From NCBI RefSeq assembly GCF_003010935.1, contig NZ_PGGN01000001.1, positions 744,001 through 808,000 of the forward strand: a stretch of 64,000 nucleotides of DNA, read 5' to 3'. Position numbers and translations under genes: made by a program. Below, piece after piece: positions 56,375 to 64,000 of this stretch (positions are counted from its first letter, which is position 1; each line of letters starts with the position of its first letter). The notes beneath the pieces were generated by a model. It saw only the letters and a list, made by a program, of their open reading frames with translations. It was not told the origin of the DNA and searched no databases. This DNA comes from Phyllobacterium endophyticum. GTDB lineage: Bacteria; Pseudomonadota; Alphaproteobacteria; Rhizobiales; Rhizobiaceae.

Positions 56375-57238
56375 ATGAGCTTCCCGGTCCTCAATCTTGA
56401 TTTGCTGCAAGCTTTTGTGGCTGTAGCCGATTGCCGTTCCTTCACGCGAGCGGCTTCGACGCTTAACCGCACTCAATCGGCGATTAGTATGCAAGTGAAA
56501 CGGCTGGAGAGGCAGGCAGGCGCCGAGCTGCTTTTCCGGAGCACCGCTCAGGTCGGTCTCACGCCTGCAGGTGAGAGACTTTTGCACTACGCGCGCCGCA
56601 TGCTCGTTCTCAATCAAGAGGCTTTGGGCAGTCTGCGTGAGCACAAACTTGAAGGGCGCGTGCGGCTAGGCATCATGGATGATTACGGCATGACTGTCAT
56701 GCCACCTTTGATTGCCGCCTTCACCAAAATTTATCCGAATATTCATATCGAGATGGAAACCGGTTTGACCGCTCATATGCTGACTCGGCTCGGGCGATCG
56801 TTCGATCTCGTCATCGCAATGCATCCAGCCGGTGAAGGAGAAGGGGAGTTGCTTCGTCGTGAACAGGCGATCTGGGTCAGCGGTGAAATGGATCGCGCCG
56901 AGCACATGAATCCCCTGCCCATCGCGCTTTCTCCAGAAGGTTGCCTTTTCCGCAAATGGGCGATGGATGCGCTCGACGCGGCCAACCGACCGTGGCGCAT
57001 CGCGTTCGTCAGCCACAGCCTAGCCGCAGTCGAGGCAATTGTGCTGCAAGGTCTGGCAGTGACGGTCGTAAAGTCCAGCACCTGTCCACAGCGCCTGCGT
57101 ATCCTCTCAGAAGCTGATGGCATGCCTGCATTGCCGCCAGCTGACATCAGATTACATCGGGCTCTGGTCCTGCCGCGGCCGGCCATATTACTGGCCGAGC
57201 ATCTGACAGCTGCTTTGAAGATAGGACTAATGACATAG
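56375..57238 (+). CDS. LysR-family regulator of the EamA exporter
   Basis: The 287-residue protein has an N-terminal winged helix (LLQAFVAVADCRSFTRAAST, LNRTQSAISMQVKRLERQAG) and an effector domain (LRLGIMDDYGMTVMPPLI-like VRLGIMDDYGMTVMPPL, HMLTRLGRSFDLVIAMHP). It is divergent from the EamA gene and probably regulates it. The domain resembles the IciA/ArgP-unrelated group near regulators of amino acid exporters; this is uncertain. Confidence 0.88.
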   Translation: MSFPVLNLDLLQAFVAVADCRSFTRAASTLNRTQSAISMQVKRLERQAGAELLFRSTAQVGLTPAGERLLHYARRMLVLNQEALGSLREHKLEGRVRLGIMDDYGMTVMPPLIAAFTKIYPNIHIEMETGLTAHMLTRLGRSFDLVIAMHPAGEGEGELLRREQAIWVSGEMDRAEHMNPLPIALSPEGCLFRKWAMDALDAANRPWRIAFVSHSLAAVEAIVLQGLAVTVVKSSTCPQRLRILSEADGMPALPPADIRLHRALVLPRPAILLAEHLTAALKIGLMT

Positions 57239-57763
57239 TCCGGTCTTCCATTTTTCTAGCCAGAGACAAAATTCGGAGAGCACTCAGGAATGCTAAGTTG
57301 ATTATCATTGGCGCAAAGTCGGCAGGTCGATTGTCGAGCGGCCCTGGTTCGGGATAAGACAGGCTCAGCTATAGAAAGGGATAGAGAGTGGCGAATTCGT
57401 GCCGCTTCTAAGAAAATGTGCGTCTCGGCAGCGGAAAATCCTTTGGGAGCAATAGGAACAAACTATTTATTATCAATGGTTTATAGGATTCGGAGGGCAG
57501 CACTCTATCCAGCTGAGCTACGGGTGCCTGAAAGACGCGTTGATCGTTCATGCGCGAAGCGTTTCTAACCGATGCCGGGCAAGGCTTCAATGGCGAATGT
57601 GGGTTGAGCAACAGGAACTTCGCCGCCCAACGGATAGGAATGCTCACGATTGGATCGAAATATTGTGATGGGCAGCGCTCGATGCAGGGCCGGCAGGACG
57701 TAACGTTTCGATTTCAGTCAACTTGGTTTCGTGCAAATGTAGCGCAGCAACAGGAGAATGAAC
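57239..57763. other. 525-bp intergenic region carrying copy B of the tRNA repeat
   Basis: Apart from copy B at 57489-57606, I see no gene. The left 240 bp are A+T-richer (ACAAACTATTTATTATCAATGG). The right part leads into the superoxide dismutase gene with AGGAG at 57752-57756. Confidence 0.7.
57489..57606. repeat. Copy B of the 118-bp direct repeat (orphan tRNA-Arg 5' half)
   Basis: This copy contains the 5' half of tRNA-Arg to its anticodon loop on the minus strand, with the same upstream flank as copy A. At the anticodon loop it abuts unrelated sequence (GGATTCGGAG boundary). It cannot fold as a tRNA. Confidence 0.95.
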
Positions 57764-58444
57764 ATGAAGTTGAACCGACGCCATGTGCTGATGCTTTCCG
57801 GAGCCGCCGCCGTAACCACGCTGTTCTCGCCAGCTATCAAAGCTCGCGCGGCGGCGCCCTTCAAGCAGCCTGACCTGCCATACGCCGAAGACTCGCTGGC
57901 GCCGGCGATTTCAGCAAGGACCGTCGGCCTTCATTATGGCAAGCACCATGCGGGTTACTTCAAGAAGCTCAATACTCTGGTTGAAAAGACACCCTATGCG
58001 GACCTCTCGCTTGAAGAGGTGATAATTCGCGCCAACAAGGATGGAGACACCGCAATTTTCAACAATGCCGCACAGGCGTGGAACCATAATCTCTACTGGC
58101 AGCAGTTCAAGGGTGGTCCCGCGGCGCCAAAGGGTGAATTCCTGCAAGCTATTGAAAGCAGTTTCGGCGGATTCGAGGAATTAAAGAAGAAAATGACCGC
58201 CGAGGGCGACAATGTCTTTGGCACAGGATGGGTATGGCTCGTCAAGGACGGCGACAAGCTCTCGATCGCGGGCATGCAAGACGCCGGTGATCCGCTGGCG
58301 GACGGCAAGAAGGCGCTGGTCGGCATCGATGTCTGGGAACACGCCTATTATCTCGACTATGAGAATCGTAGACCGAAACACGTAACTGCGGTTCTCAGCA
58401 AGCTCGTTAACTGGGAATTTGCCGGCGAACAGTTTCAGGAATGA
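57764..58444 (+). CDS. Exported Fe/Mn superoxide dismutase
   Basis: The 226-residue protein begins with a twin-arginine-like signal (KLNRRHVLMLSGAAAVTTLF) and then the SOD core: PYAEDSLAPAISARTVGLHYGKHHAGYFKKLN in pieces, the metal ligands His in LHYGKHH and AQAWNHNLYWQQF, and the C-terminal IDVWEHAYYLDYENRR with Asp and His. It destroys superoxide outside the cytoplasm. ATG 57764 is chosen over 57758 because GGAG is then 7 bp upstream. Its last 38 bp overlap the signalling gene's 3' end. Confidence 0.93.
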   Translation: MKLNRRHVLMLSGAAAVTTLFSPAIKARAAAPFKQPDLPYAEDSLAPAISARTVGLHYGKHHAGYFKKLNTLVEKTPYADLSLEEVIIRANKDGDTAIFNNAAQAWNHNLYWQQFKGGPAAPKGEFLQAIESSFGGFEELKKKMTAEGDNVFGTGWVWLVKDGDKLSIAGMQDAGDPLADGKKALVGIDVWEHAYYLDYENRRPKHVTAVLSKLVNWEFAGEQFQE

Positions 58445-60830
58445 CATCAACTGATTGCATGCCGCCGGCGAAGCTGGCCGTGCTTGAAATCAGGTGTTTG
58501 AAGTTTTCGATAGGTCCCGGCTGACCGAGATAGAAGCCCTGGCCTGCCGCGCATGATTCCCCGGCGAGAAACTCGAGCTCGTCAGGGGTCTCGATACCCT
58601 CCGCCAGAACCGGCAGCCCGAGGCCGCGTCCGAGCCCCAGCACCGCCTTGACGATGGCTGCTCCCTGCGCGTTCTTGTCAACGGATTTAATGAAGGACCG
58701 GTCGATCTTGATCATGTCGAAGGGGAATGCACGAACGTTGGACAACGATGAGTACCCGGTGCCGAAATCGTCCATGGCAATACGCACGCCAAGGGATTTC
58801 AAGTGGCGCAGCGCGGCGAGTGCCCGGTTCGTATCCTTGATCAGGGATGTCTCGGTGATCTCCAGTTCCAGGCGGTACGGTGCAAGACCAGTCCGCAGCA
58901 GAACGCTGTGCACCTTTTGCGGGAAATCATGACTGTAGAGCTGTATGGCCGAGACATTCACAGCCACCGATAGCGGCTTCTCCCAGCTGGCTGCTTCCTG
59001 GCAGGCCACGAACAGTGCCCACTCACCCAATTGGAGGATGATCCCGCTTTCTTCGGCAATCGGAATGAAACTCGTTGGCGGAATTTCGCCCAGGCGTGCA
59101 TTGTGCCAGCGCATCAGTGCTTCGAAGCCGGTAACCTCACCTGTATCGATCTGCATTTGCGGCTGGTAAACCATTTTCAATTCGTTGCGCATCAATGCCT
59201 GGCGCAGTTCCTGTTCGATCAGCCGGCGGCTCTTGGCCTCGACGCCCATTGAAGCTTCGAAAAAGCGGAAAGTGTTCCGGCCTTCGGCCTTCGCACGATA
59301 TAATGCCTGATCGGCGTGGTTGAGCAGCGTTTCGCGGTCATTGCCATCGATGGGAAAGATCGCAATACCGATACTGGTCGACACCATCCAGCCGGCTCGG
59401 GAATTCCGGTTCTCGGAATGAAGCGCATCAAGAATTTGTTCCGCTAGCCGGCTCGCTGCACTCGGCGTGACGATCCCCGGCACGATGATGGCAAATTCGT
59501 CGCCGCCGAGCCGTGCAAGCATCTCGTTCTGCCCCAATAGCTGGCTGATAGTCCTTGCCACGCTTTGCAGAATCTCATCACCGGCCGCATGCCCGAACAG
59601 ATCATTGGCCTCCTTGAAGCGATCGAGATCAAGACAAAAGAGGGCAACGTAATTTCCGTTATTGATGTCAGCTGCCGCAACCTGTTGATCGAGCCTCGTG
59701 TTGAAACTTCGCCTGTTGGGCAGACCTGTCAGAGCATCGTGATGGGCAAGATAGCTGATATGCGCCTCAGCTTCCTTGCGTGAACGAAGATCGCGTACCG
59801 CAATGGCGCGATGCTGTGTTTCGCCAAAATCGACGGCCCGGGCGATTAGCTCCACCGAAATCGAGACTCCGCTGGCGGCGATGAGTTCGGCTTCAAAGGA
59901 CTCGTTCTGATCGCCCCGCAACTTCGAACCGAGGACTGCATCGGTCAAGAATGTGCCGAGCGGCAAACCCACGAGCGATCGACTGCTCATGCCTATCAAT
60001 TCGGCGAAGCTATCGTTTGCCGTGACGATGGTTTCACCGTCGCAGATGACGAGACCTTCGACAGCCGCATTAACTAGCTTGCGCATGCGCTCCATCTCGC
60101 GGGCACGCCGCCGGCCACGTATGTCGATGCCGATGCCGGTCAGGCTGGTAGAGAGGATGACGACGCTACCCATTGCGATGGCGAGGGCAAGCGGCCCGGA
60201 CGCGATTGTACCGGCTGGCACGACAATAGTTGAATCGGGAGTGATCGAAGCTGCGCCCATGGCGATGAAGTGATGAGCGCAGATGGCAAGAGTGAGGAGA
60301 GCAGTTGCCAACAGGCGGTTTGCCATACTGCCTTTTATGAGCGCCACCCGTACCGCGCACGCGGCGAAGAGAATTCCAGCCAATACGGCAGTGACCACAA
60401 GAGCCGGGTCCCACGCCATATGGCCTTCGACTTCGAAGGCAGCCATGCCGGTGAAATGCATTGCCGCAATTCCCGCACCGATCGTGGCGCCGCCGGCAAG
60501 ATCCGCATTCGCGCGTTCATTGACGATGGCGAAATAGGTTCCCAGCCCGGTCATGGCAATCGCAATGATCAGCGACAGTGACGTGAGGACAATGTTGTAT
60601 CCATGCGGGAGGCCCGGAGAGAACGCGAGCATGGCGATGAAATGTGTGGCCCAAATGCCAAACCCGCAAGCCAGCGCTGCAACGCCGATCCAGAACCGCT
60701 TGTGCAAGGCACGCCGCGCGTGACGCAGAAGATTGACGGCTGAGAATGAAGCGAGGGTGCAGACCGCTGCAGCAAGAAGGACAAGCCGGAAGTCGTGCTC
60801 ATTAACGATACAATTGTATACGCTTAGCAT
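58407..60830 (-). CDS. MHYT-PAS-GGDEF-EAL signalling protein
   Basis: The 807-residue protein starts with an MHYT seven-helix sensor (WATHFIAMLAFSPGLP; GAGIAAMHFTGMAAFEVEGH; CAHHFIAMGAASITPD), then a PAS domain (ICDGETIVTANDSFAELIGMS in parts), the GGDEF domain with GGDEF at about 442-446 and the EAL domain with EAL at about 570-572 (GFEALMRW). Both active-site motifs are intact, so it could make and break cyclic di-GMP. MHYT domains are thought to sense O2, CO or NO through copper. It overlaps the SOD gene end by 38 bp, convergently. Confidence 0.94.
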   Translation of the reverse strand: MLSVYNCIVNEHDFRLVLLAAAVCTLASFSAVNLLRHARRALHKRFWIGVAALACGFGIWATHFIAMLAFSPGLPHGYNIVLTSLSLIIAIAMTGLGTYFAIVNERANADLAGGATIGAGIAAMHFTGMAAFEVEGHMAWDPALVVTAVLAGILFAACAVRVALIKGSMANRLLATALLTLAICAHHFIAMGAASITPDSTIVVPAGTIASGPLALAIAMGSVVILSTSLTGIGIDIRGRRRAREMERMRKLVNAAVEGLVICDGETIVTANDSFAELIGMSSRSLVGLPLGTFLTDAVLGSKLRGDQNESFEAELIAASGVSISVELIARAVDFGETQHRAIAVRDLRSRKEAEAHISYLAHHDALTGLPNRRSFNTRLDQQVAAADINNGNYVALFCLDLDRFKEANDLFGHAAGDEILQSVARTISQLLGQNEMLARLGGDEFAIIVPGIVTPSAASRLAEQILDALHSENRNSRAGWMVSTSIGIAIFPIDGNDRETLLNHADQALYRAKAEGRNTFRFFEASMGVEAKSRRLIEQELRQALMRNELKMVYQPQMQIDTGEVTGFEALMRWHNARLGEIPPTSFIPIAEESGIILQLGEWALFVACQEAASWEKPLSVAVNVSAIQLYSHDFPQKVHSVLLRTGLAPYRLELEITETSLIKDTNRALAALRHLKSLGVRIAMDDFGTGYSSLSNVRAFPFDMIKIDRSFIKSVDKNAQGAAIVKAVLGLGRGLGLPVLAEGIETPDELEFLAGESCAAGQGFYLGQPGPIENFKHLISSTASFAGGMQSVDVIPETVRRQIPS

Positions 60831-61094
60831 TCTGCTTCTCTTGGCCCCCGCTTGATGGAGAAGCTATGTCGTGATCAGTTAAGGCCGGCTTAAAACACTA
60901 CTAACTTGGGTGGTAGTCGGGTGAAGCTGGCAAGAATGAAGTAAACAAACAAGAAACGCAGGATATTATTACGAGAATCTGGCACAAATATACATTGCGC
61001 CCGACAGATGTGCGACCGGCTCCATGTAGTATGGAGCTTTTAAAAAGCTGCCCCCGATGCCCGGCACCGGGAACAGCTGTATGCGCAGCAGTGC

Positions 61095-62606
61095 CTACTC
61101 GATATCGAACGAAACGCCTTGGGCGAGTGGAAGCGCCGACGAGTAATTCACCGTGTTCGTGGCCCGGCGCATATAGGCTTTCCAAGCATCGGAACCGGAC
61201 TCGCGCCCGCCGCCGGTCTCCTTCTCCCCTCCGAAGGCGCCACCGATTTCAGCACCGGATGTGCCGATGTTGACATTGGCAATGCCGCAGTCTGACCCGT
61301 CCGGGCTGAGGAAGCGCTCCGCCTCCTGAAGATTGAGGGTGAAGATGGACGACGAAAGACCCGCTCCAACGGCGTTGTGATCAACGATTGCCTCGTCGAA
61401 ATCGTCGTATTTCATCACGTAGAGAATGGGAGCGAAAGTTTCTTTGGTTACCGGACCGTCCTGCTTGGGCATTTCAACCAGCGCGGGACGGACATAGTAG
61501 GCGTTATCGTGGCCTGTATCGACTCGCTTGCCGCCGGTCACGATGCCGCCAGTCTCCACCGCCTCGCTCAGGGCTTTTTGCATGTTCTCATAGGCAGCTT
61601 TGTCGATGAGCGGACCAACCAGTGCCGACGTATCCAGCGGGCTGCCGACAGAAACGCTCTCGTAGGCTTTTTTAAGCCGCGGGACGAGCGTGTCATAGAC
61701 GCTTTCGTGGACGAAGAGCCTGCGCAGGCTGGTACAACGTTGGCCGGCCGTTCCCATCGCGCCGAAAGCGATGGCACGCACGGCCATGTCGAGATCGGCC
61801 GAAGGGCAGACGATCCCGGCATTGTTTCCGCCAAGCTCGAGAATGGATCGAGCGAAGCGCCTGGCAAGACGTGGTCCGACTTCACGGCCCATGCGTGTCG
61901 AGCCCGTGGCCGAAACCAGCGCTACCTTGGGATGATCGACCAGCGCTTCGCCGACGGTGCGGTCACCCATTATGACTTGCGCAAGACCCGCGGGCACATC
62001 GCCAAACCGCTTAGCGGCGCGCTCGAAGATGGCGAGGCAGGCCAAGGCAGTCAACGGCGTCTTTTCCGAGGGCTTCCAGACAACTGAATTGCCACACACG
62101 AGAGCAAGTGCTGCATTCCACGACCAGACGGCAACGGGAAAATTGAAGGCGGAGATGACACCCACGACGCCGAGAGGATGCCACGTTTCCATCATGCGGT
62201 GTCCCGGGCGCTCGGTCGCAATTGTCAGGCCGTAGAGCTGGCGCGACAAGCCTACGGCGAAATCGCAGATATCTATCATTTCCTGCACTTCGCCGAGGCC
62301 CTCGGAAGGGATCTTGCCGGCTTCGATCGAAACAAGGCGGCCGAGTTCGCTCTTTAGCGCGCGCAACTCTTCACCGAAGAGGCGTACGAGCTCACCGCGC
62401 TTCGGAGCGGGAACCAGCCGCCACTCGCGGAAAGCGGCTTGGGACAGCTCGATCGCCTTGCCCGTTTCATCAGCAGAATGGACGACGATGTCGGCAACCT
62501 TCTCGCCGCTGACAGGGCTGAAAGACGGCATGGTGCCGCCCGTATACGCTGACTCGGCAACACCGAGCCTGGCGAGGAGTATTCGAACTTCTTGAGCAAT
62601 GGTCAT
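61095..62606 (-). CDS. amaB: Aldehyde dehydrogenase family 7 (AmaB, L-piperidine-6-carboxylate dehydrogenase)
   Basis: The 503-residue NAD(P)-dependent dehydrogenase has the substrate/cofactor motifs FNFPVAVWSWNAAL, ELGGNNAGIV (catalytic Glu) and GQRCTSLRR with the catalytic cysteine near residue 291. Family 7 enzymes oxidise 2-aminoadipate 6-semialdehyde in lysine breakdown. The next upstream gene is a 2-oxoadipate dioxygenase on the same strand, 80 bp away, matching the D-lysine pathway. The name rests on that context and on the antiquitin-like sequence. Confidence 0.9.
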   Translation of the reverse strand: MTIAQEVRILLARLGVAESAYTGGTMPSFSPVSGEKVADIVVHSADETGKAIELSQAAFREWRLVPAPKRGELVRLFGEELRALKSELGRLVSIEAGKIPSEGLGEVQEMIDICDFAVGLSRQLYGLTIATERPGHRMMETWHPLGVVGVISAFNFPVAVWSWNAALALVCGNSVVWKPSEKTPLTALACLAIFERAAKRFGDVPAGLAQVIMGDRTVGEALVDHPKVALVSATGSTRMGREVGPRLARRFARSILELGGNNAGIVCPSADLDMAVRAIAFGAMGTAGQRCTSLRRLFVHESVYDTLVPRLKKAYESVSVGSPLDTSALVGPLIDKAAYENMQKALSEAVETGGIVTGGKRVDTGHDNAYYVRPALVEMPKQDGPVTKETFAPILYVMKYDDFDEAIVDHNAVGAGLSSSIFTLNLQEAERFLSPDGSDCGIANVNIGTSGAEIGGAFGGEKETGGGRESGSDAWKAYMRRATNTVNYSSALPLAQGVSFDIE

Positions 62607-62686
62607 CTTGCCGTTCCTTGTTGTCTATGCGCCAATTGGCTTGCAGCGCTTTTATCAAACGCCCCGAAATTTTGATATATCCAGGC

Positions 62687-64000
62687 TTAGCTTGCGAGAG
62701 CCACAGGTTTGAAATGTCTCAGGCATGCATCGATAGATGCCCGTTCGAGGCTCTCATAATGTGCGAATTCGTCGAGAACAGCCGCGCCAAGCTGGCTTTC
62801 GAATTCCTGCTGGCTAGGGCTTGCAGTGAAGTTCTGCTTCGTATCATCGCCAAGATTGGACTGGAAAATCCCGGCGGCGCTTACAGGTAAAAAATCCTCA
62901 TAGACGATAGGATCGAACCGAACGGCTCCCATTGCCACCAGCGCCGCGATATTGGAGGCCTCGCGGGAAGATAAGCTGTTTTGCGGAAAGCACTCGGCTA
63001 CCGAATAACGGAAATATCCAAGTCCTTGTTCGCGTATGCTGTTCCAATCGTCCGGAAAGGCTTCGAACACGCGAGCGAGTTCAGAAAGGTAGTCATCAGC
63101 GTTCGACCCATCGGCCGCGGGGCGTACCACCTCGCGCGATTTGGCGAGAAGCTGGTCGTAGAGTGCCCTTCCTTTGGGTGTCAACGCAATGCCACGATGC
63201 TCGATCTCGCCGAAGCGGGCGGTGTGTGAGCCGGATTCCCATTGACCTTCAGCGTTGTGGAACGACACGTCTTCTTCCAGCGCCTTGAAAGAGGTCTGCC
63301 GCAGGAGGATTGGACAGGCGCGCGCCGGAGGACCTTCGATGACTGCCTTAGGTGAGATTCCGTGTGCTGGCATCAACTCCTGAACGGCATCAATATCGAG
63401 CGTGCGGGGCGTCAGATGATTGATGTGCGGCCCTTTGAATGACACGACGTCCGCGACAAGGCGGTGAGCGTCGTGAAGGCGGTTATAAAGTTCTCCGCTG
63501 ACGCTGGCCCGGTCATGCCAACGGAACGTCTCGAGGACCTCGCGCACGAACTGCGTCGCCTCGTCCGCATCCAGGCCACCGTCGGCCTCGGCTTTCTCGA
63601 TGAGAGAGATCGCATTTCCGGAAAATATCTGCCGCCTCTCCAACGTCCTGCGGGCTTCTTCGCGCAGAGTGGCGTCCGAGATGAGATCCAGCCGCAATAA
63701 CGACGTGAACACGCGAAATGGATTGACCTTCAACGCCGCATCGCTGACCGGGCGAAACGCCGTGGAATGCACCGGCACGCCAGCCTCGCTTAGATCGTAG
63801 TATCCAACCGGATACATGCCCATGATTGCGAAGGCCCGGCGCAACATCGAGAGTTCGGCAGCTGTTCCCACGCGAATGGCGCCATGGCGCTCTTCCGAGA
63901 TCCGATCGAGCGTATCGGTTTGTTCCAGCCTATGCCTCAGCTCGGGAGATGCGGCGAGTGTCTGGGCATTGACTTTGGCAACCAGTGACAAAAGCGTGCC
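62687..64000 (-). CDS. hglS: 2-oxoadipate dioxygenase/decarboxylase (HglS, DUF1338), 5' end cut
   Basis: At least 438 residues are visible and the frame is open to the edge, so the start lies beyond the window. DUF1338 (VOC-fold) motifs hold the iron ligands known from HglS: His in SEAGVPVHSTAFRPV, His in KGPHINHLTPRTLDID and Glu in FGEIEHRGIALTPKGRALYD. HglS turns 2-oxoadipate into D-2-hydroxyglutarate and CO2 with O2. With AmaB downstream it forms part of a lysine catabolic operon. An internal TTG at 63989-63991 is not taken as the start because the conserved N-terminus (GTLLSLVAKVN) continues past it. Confidence 0.9.
   Translation of the reverse strand, partial: GTLLSLVAKVNAQTLAASPELRHRLEQTDTLDRISEERHGAIRVGTAAELSMLRRAFAIMGMYPVGYYDLSEAGVPVHSTAFRPVSDAALKVNPFRVFTSLLRLDLISDATLREEARRTLERRQIFSGNAISLIEKAEADGGLDADEATQFVREVLETFRWHDRASVSGELYNRLHDAHRLVADVVSFKGPHINHLTPRTLDIDAVQELMPAHGISPKAVIEGPPARACPILLRQTSFKALEEDVSFHNAEGQWESGSHTARFGEIEHRGIALTPKGRALYDQLLAKSREVVRPAADGSNADDYLSELARVFEAFPDDWNSIREQGLGYFRYSVAECFPQNSLSSREASNIAALVAMGAVRFDPIVYEDFLPVSAAGIFQSNLGDDTKQNFTASPSQQEFESQLGAAVLDEFAHYESLERASIDACLRHFKPVALAS

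Noticed and set aside
57408..57647. A similar 79-codon minus-strand frame
   Set aside because: It is the same artefact in repeat copy B.

Overview
The window is a 64 kb chromosomal segment (about 58-60% G+C by eye) from an alphaproteobacterium. GyrB, the solute transporters, the DUF1127 protein, the FadR-type regulator and the RES/Xre pair all have the style of Hyphomicrobiales (Phyllobacteriaceae/Brucellaceae-like). No rRNA genes, prophage or complete insertion sequences were found. Genus assignment is inference from remembered protein similarity; no search was run.

Layout. 1-2.4 kb: end of a DUF1345 membrane protein, fghA, and a RES/Xre toxin-antitoxin pair on the minus strand. 2.7-6.3 kb: the most notable locus, a compact operon for a family 2A encapsulin shell, a cysteine desulfurase with a 207-residue Pro/Ala-rich N-terminal extension (its expected cargo), and a serine O-acetyltransferase. 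Together these form a sulfur/cysteine nanocompartment module. 6.3-10.3 kb: an orphan cytochrome P450, then a serine carboxypeptidase-like lipoprotein translationally coupled to an exported EF-hand protein. 10.3-11.3 kb: about 32 degenerate tandem copies of a 29-34 bp unit directly upstream of gyrB (11.7-14.1 kb). 14.1-14.8 kb: a VapBC pair.

15.1-21.5 kb: an M19 dipeptidase followed by a complete dipeptide/oligopeptide ABC importer. 21.6-24.9 kb: a TadG-like protein, a TPP riboswitch controlling thiE-thiD, and a lytic transglycosylase lipoprotein. 25.2-30.0 kb: a FadR-type regulator, a DctPQM TRAP transporter and an L-idonate-5-dehydrogenase-like enzyme, which looks like a sugar-acid uptake and oxidation operon. 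30.2-37 kb: a D,D-carboxypeptidase, an aldo-keto reductase/MFS pair divergent from a LysR regulator, and a Tat-exported molybdenum hydroxylase. 37-42 kb: the conserved stress trio prkA-yeaH-spoVR. 42-49 kb: a mosaic of exporters, small proteins and regulators, including an ArsR-cupin/MFS divergent module with two clear operators, and a fatty acid desaturase.

49.4-54.8 kb: a CHASE2 adenylate cyclase convergent with a FecR-domain protein, then a glycosyltransferase. 54.8-57.6 kb: tRNA-Arg(CCG) with a split and rearranged second copy around an EamA exporter/LysR pair, the scar of an integration or inversion event that broke at the anticodon loop. 57.7-64 kb: an exported Fe/Mn superoxide dismutase, an MHYT-GGDEF-EAL signalling protein, and two lysine-catabolism enzymes (ALDH7/AmaB and a 2-oxoadipate dioxygenase/decarboxylase, HglS, cut by the right edge).
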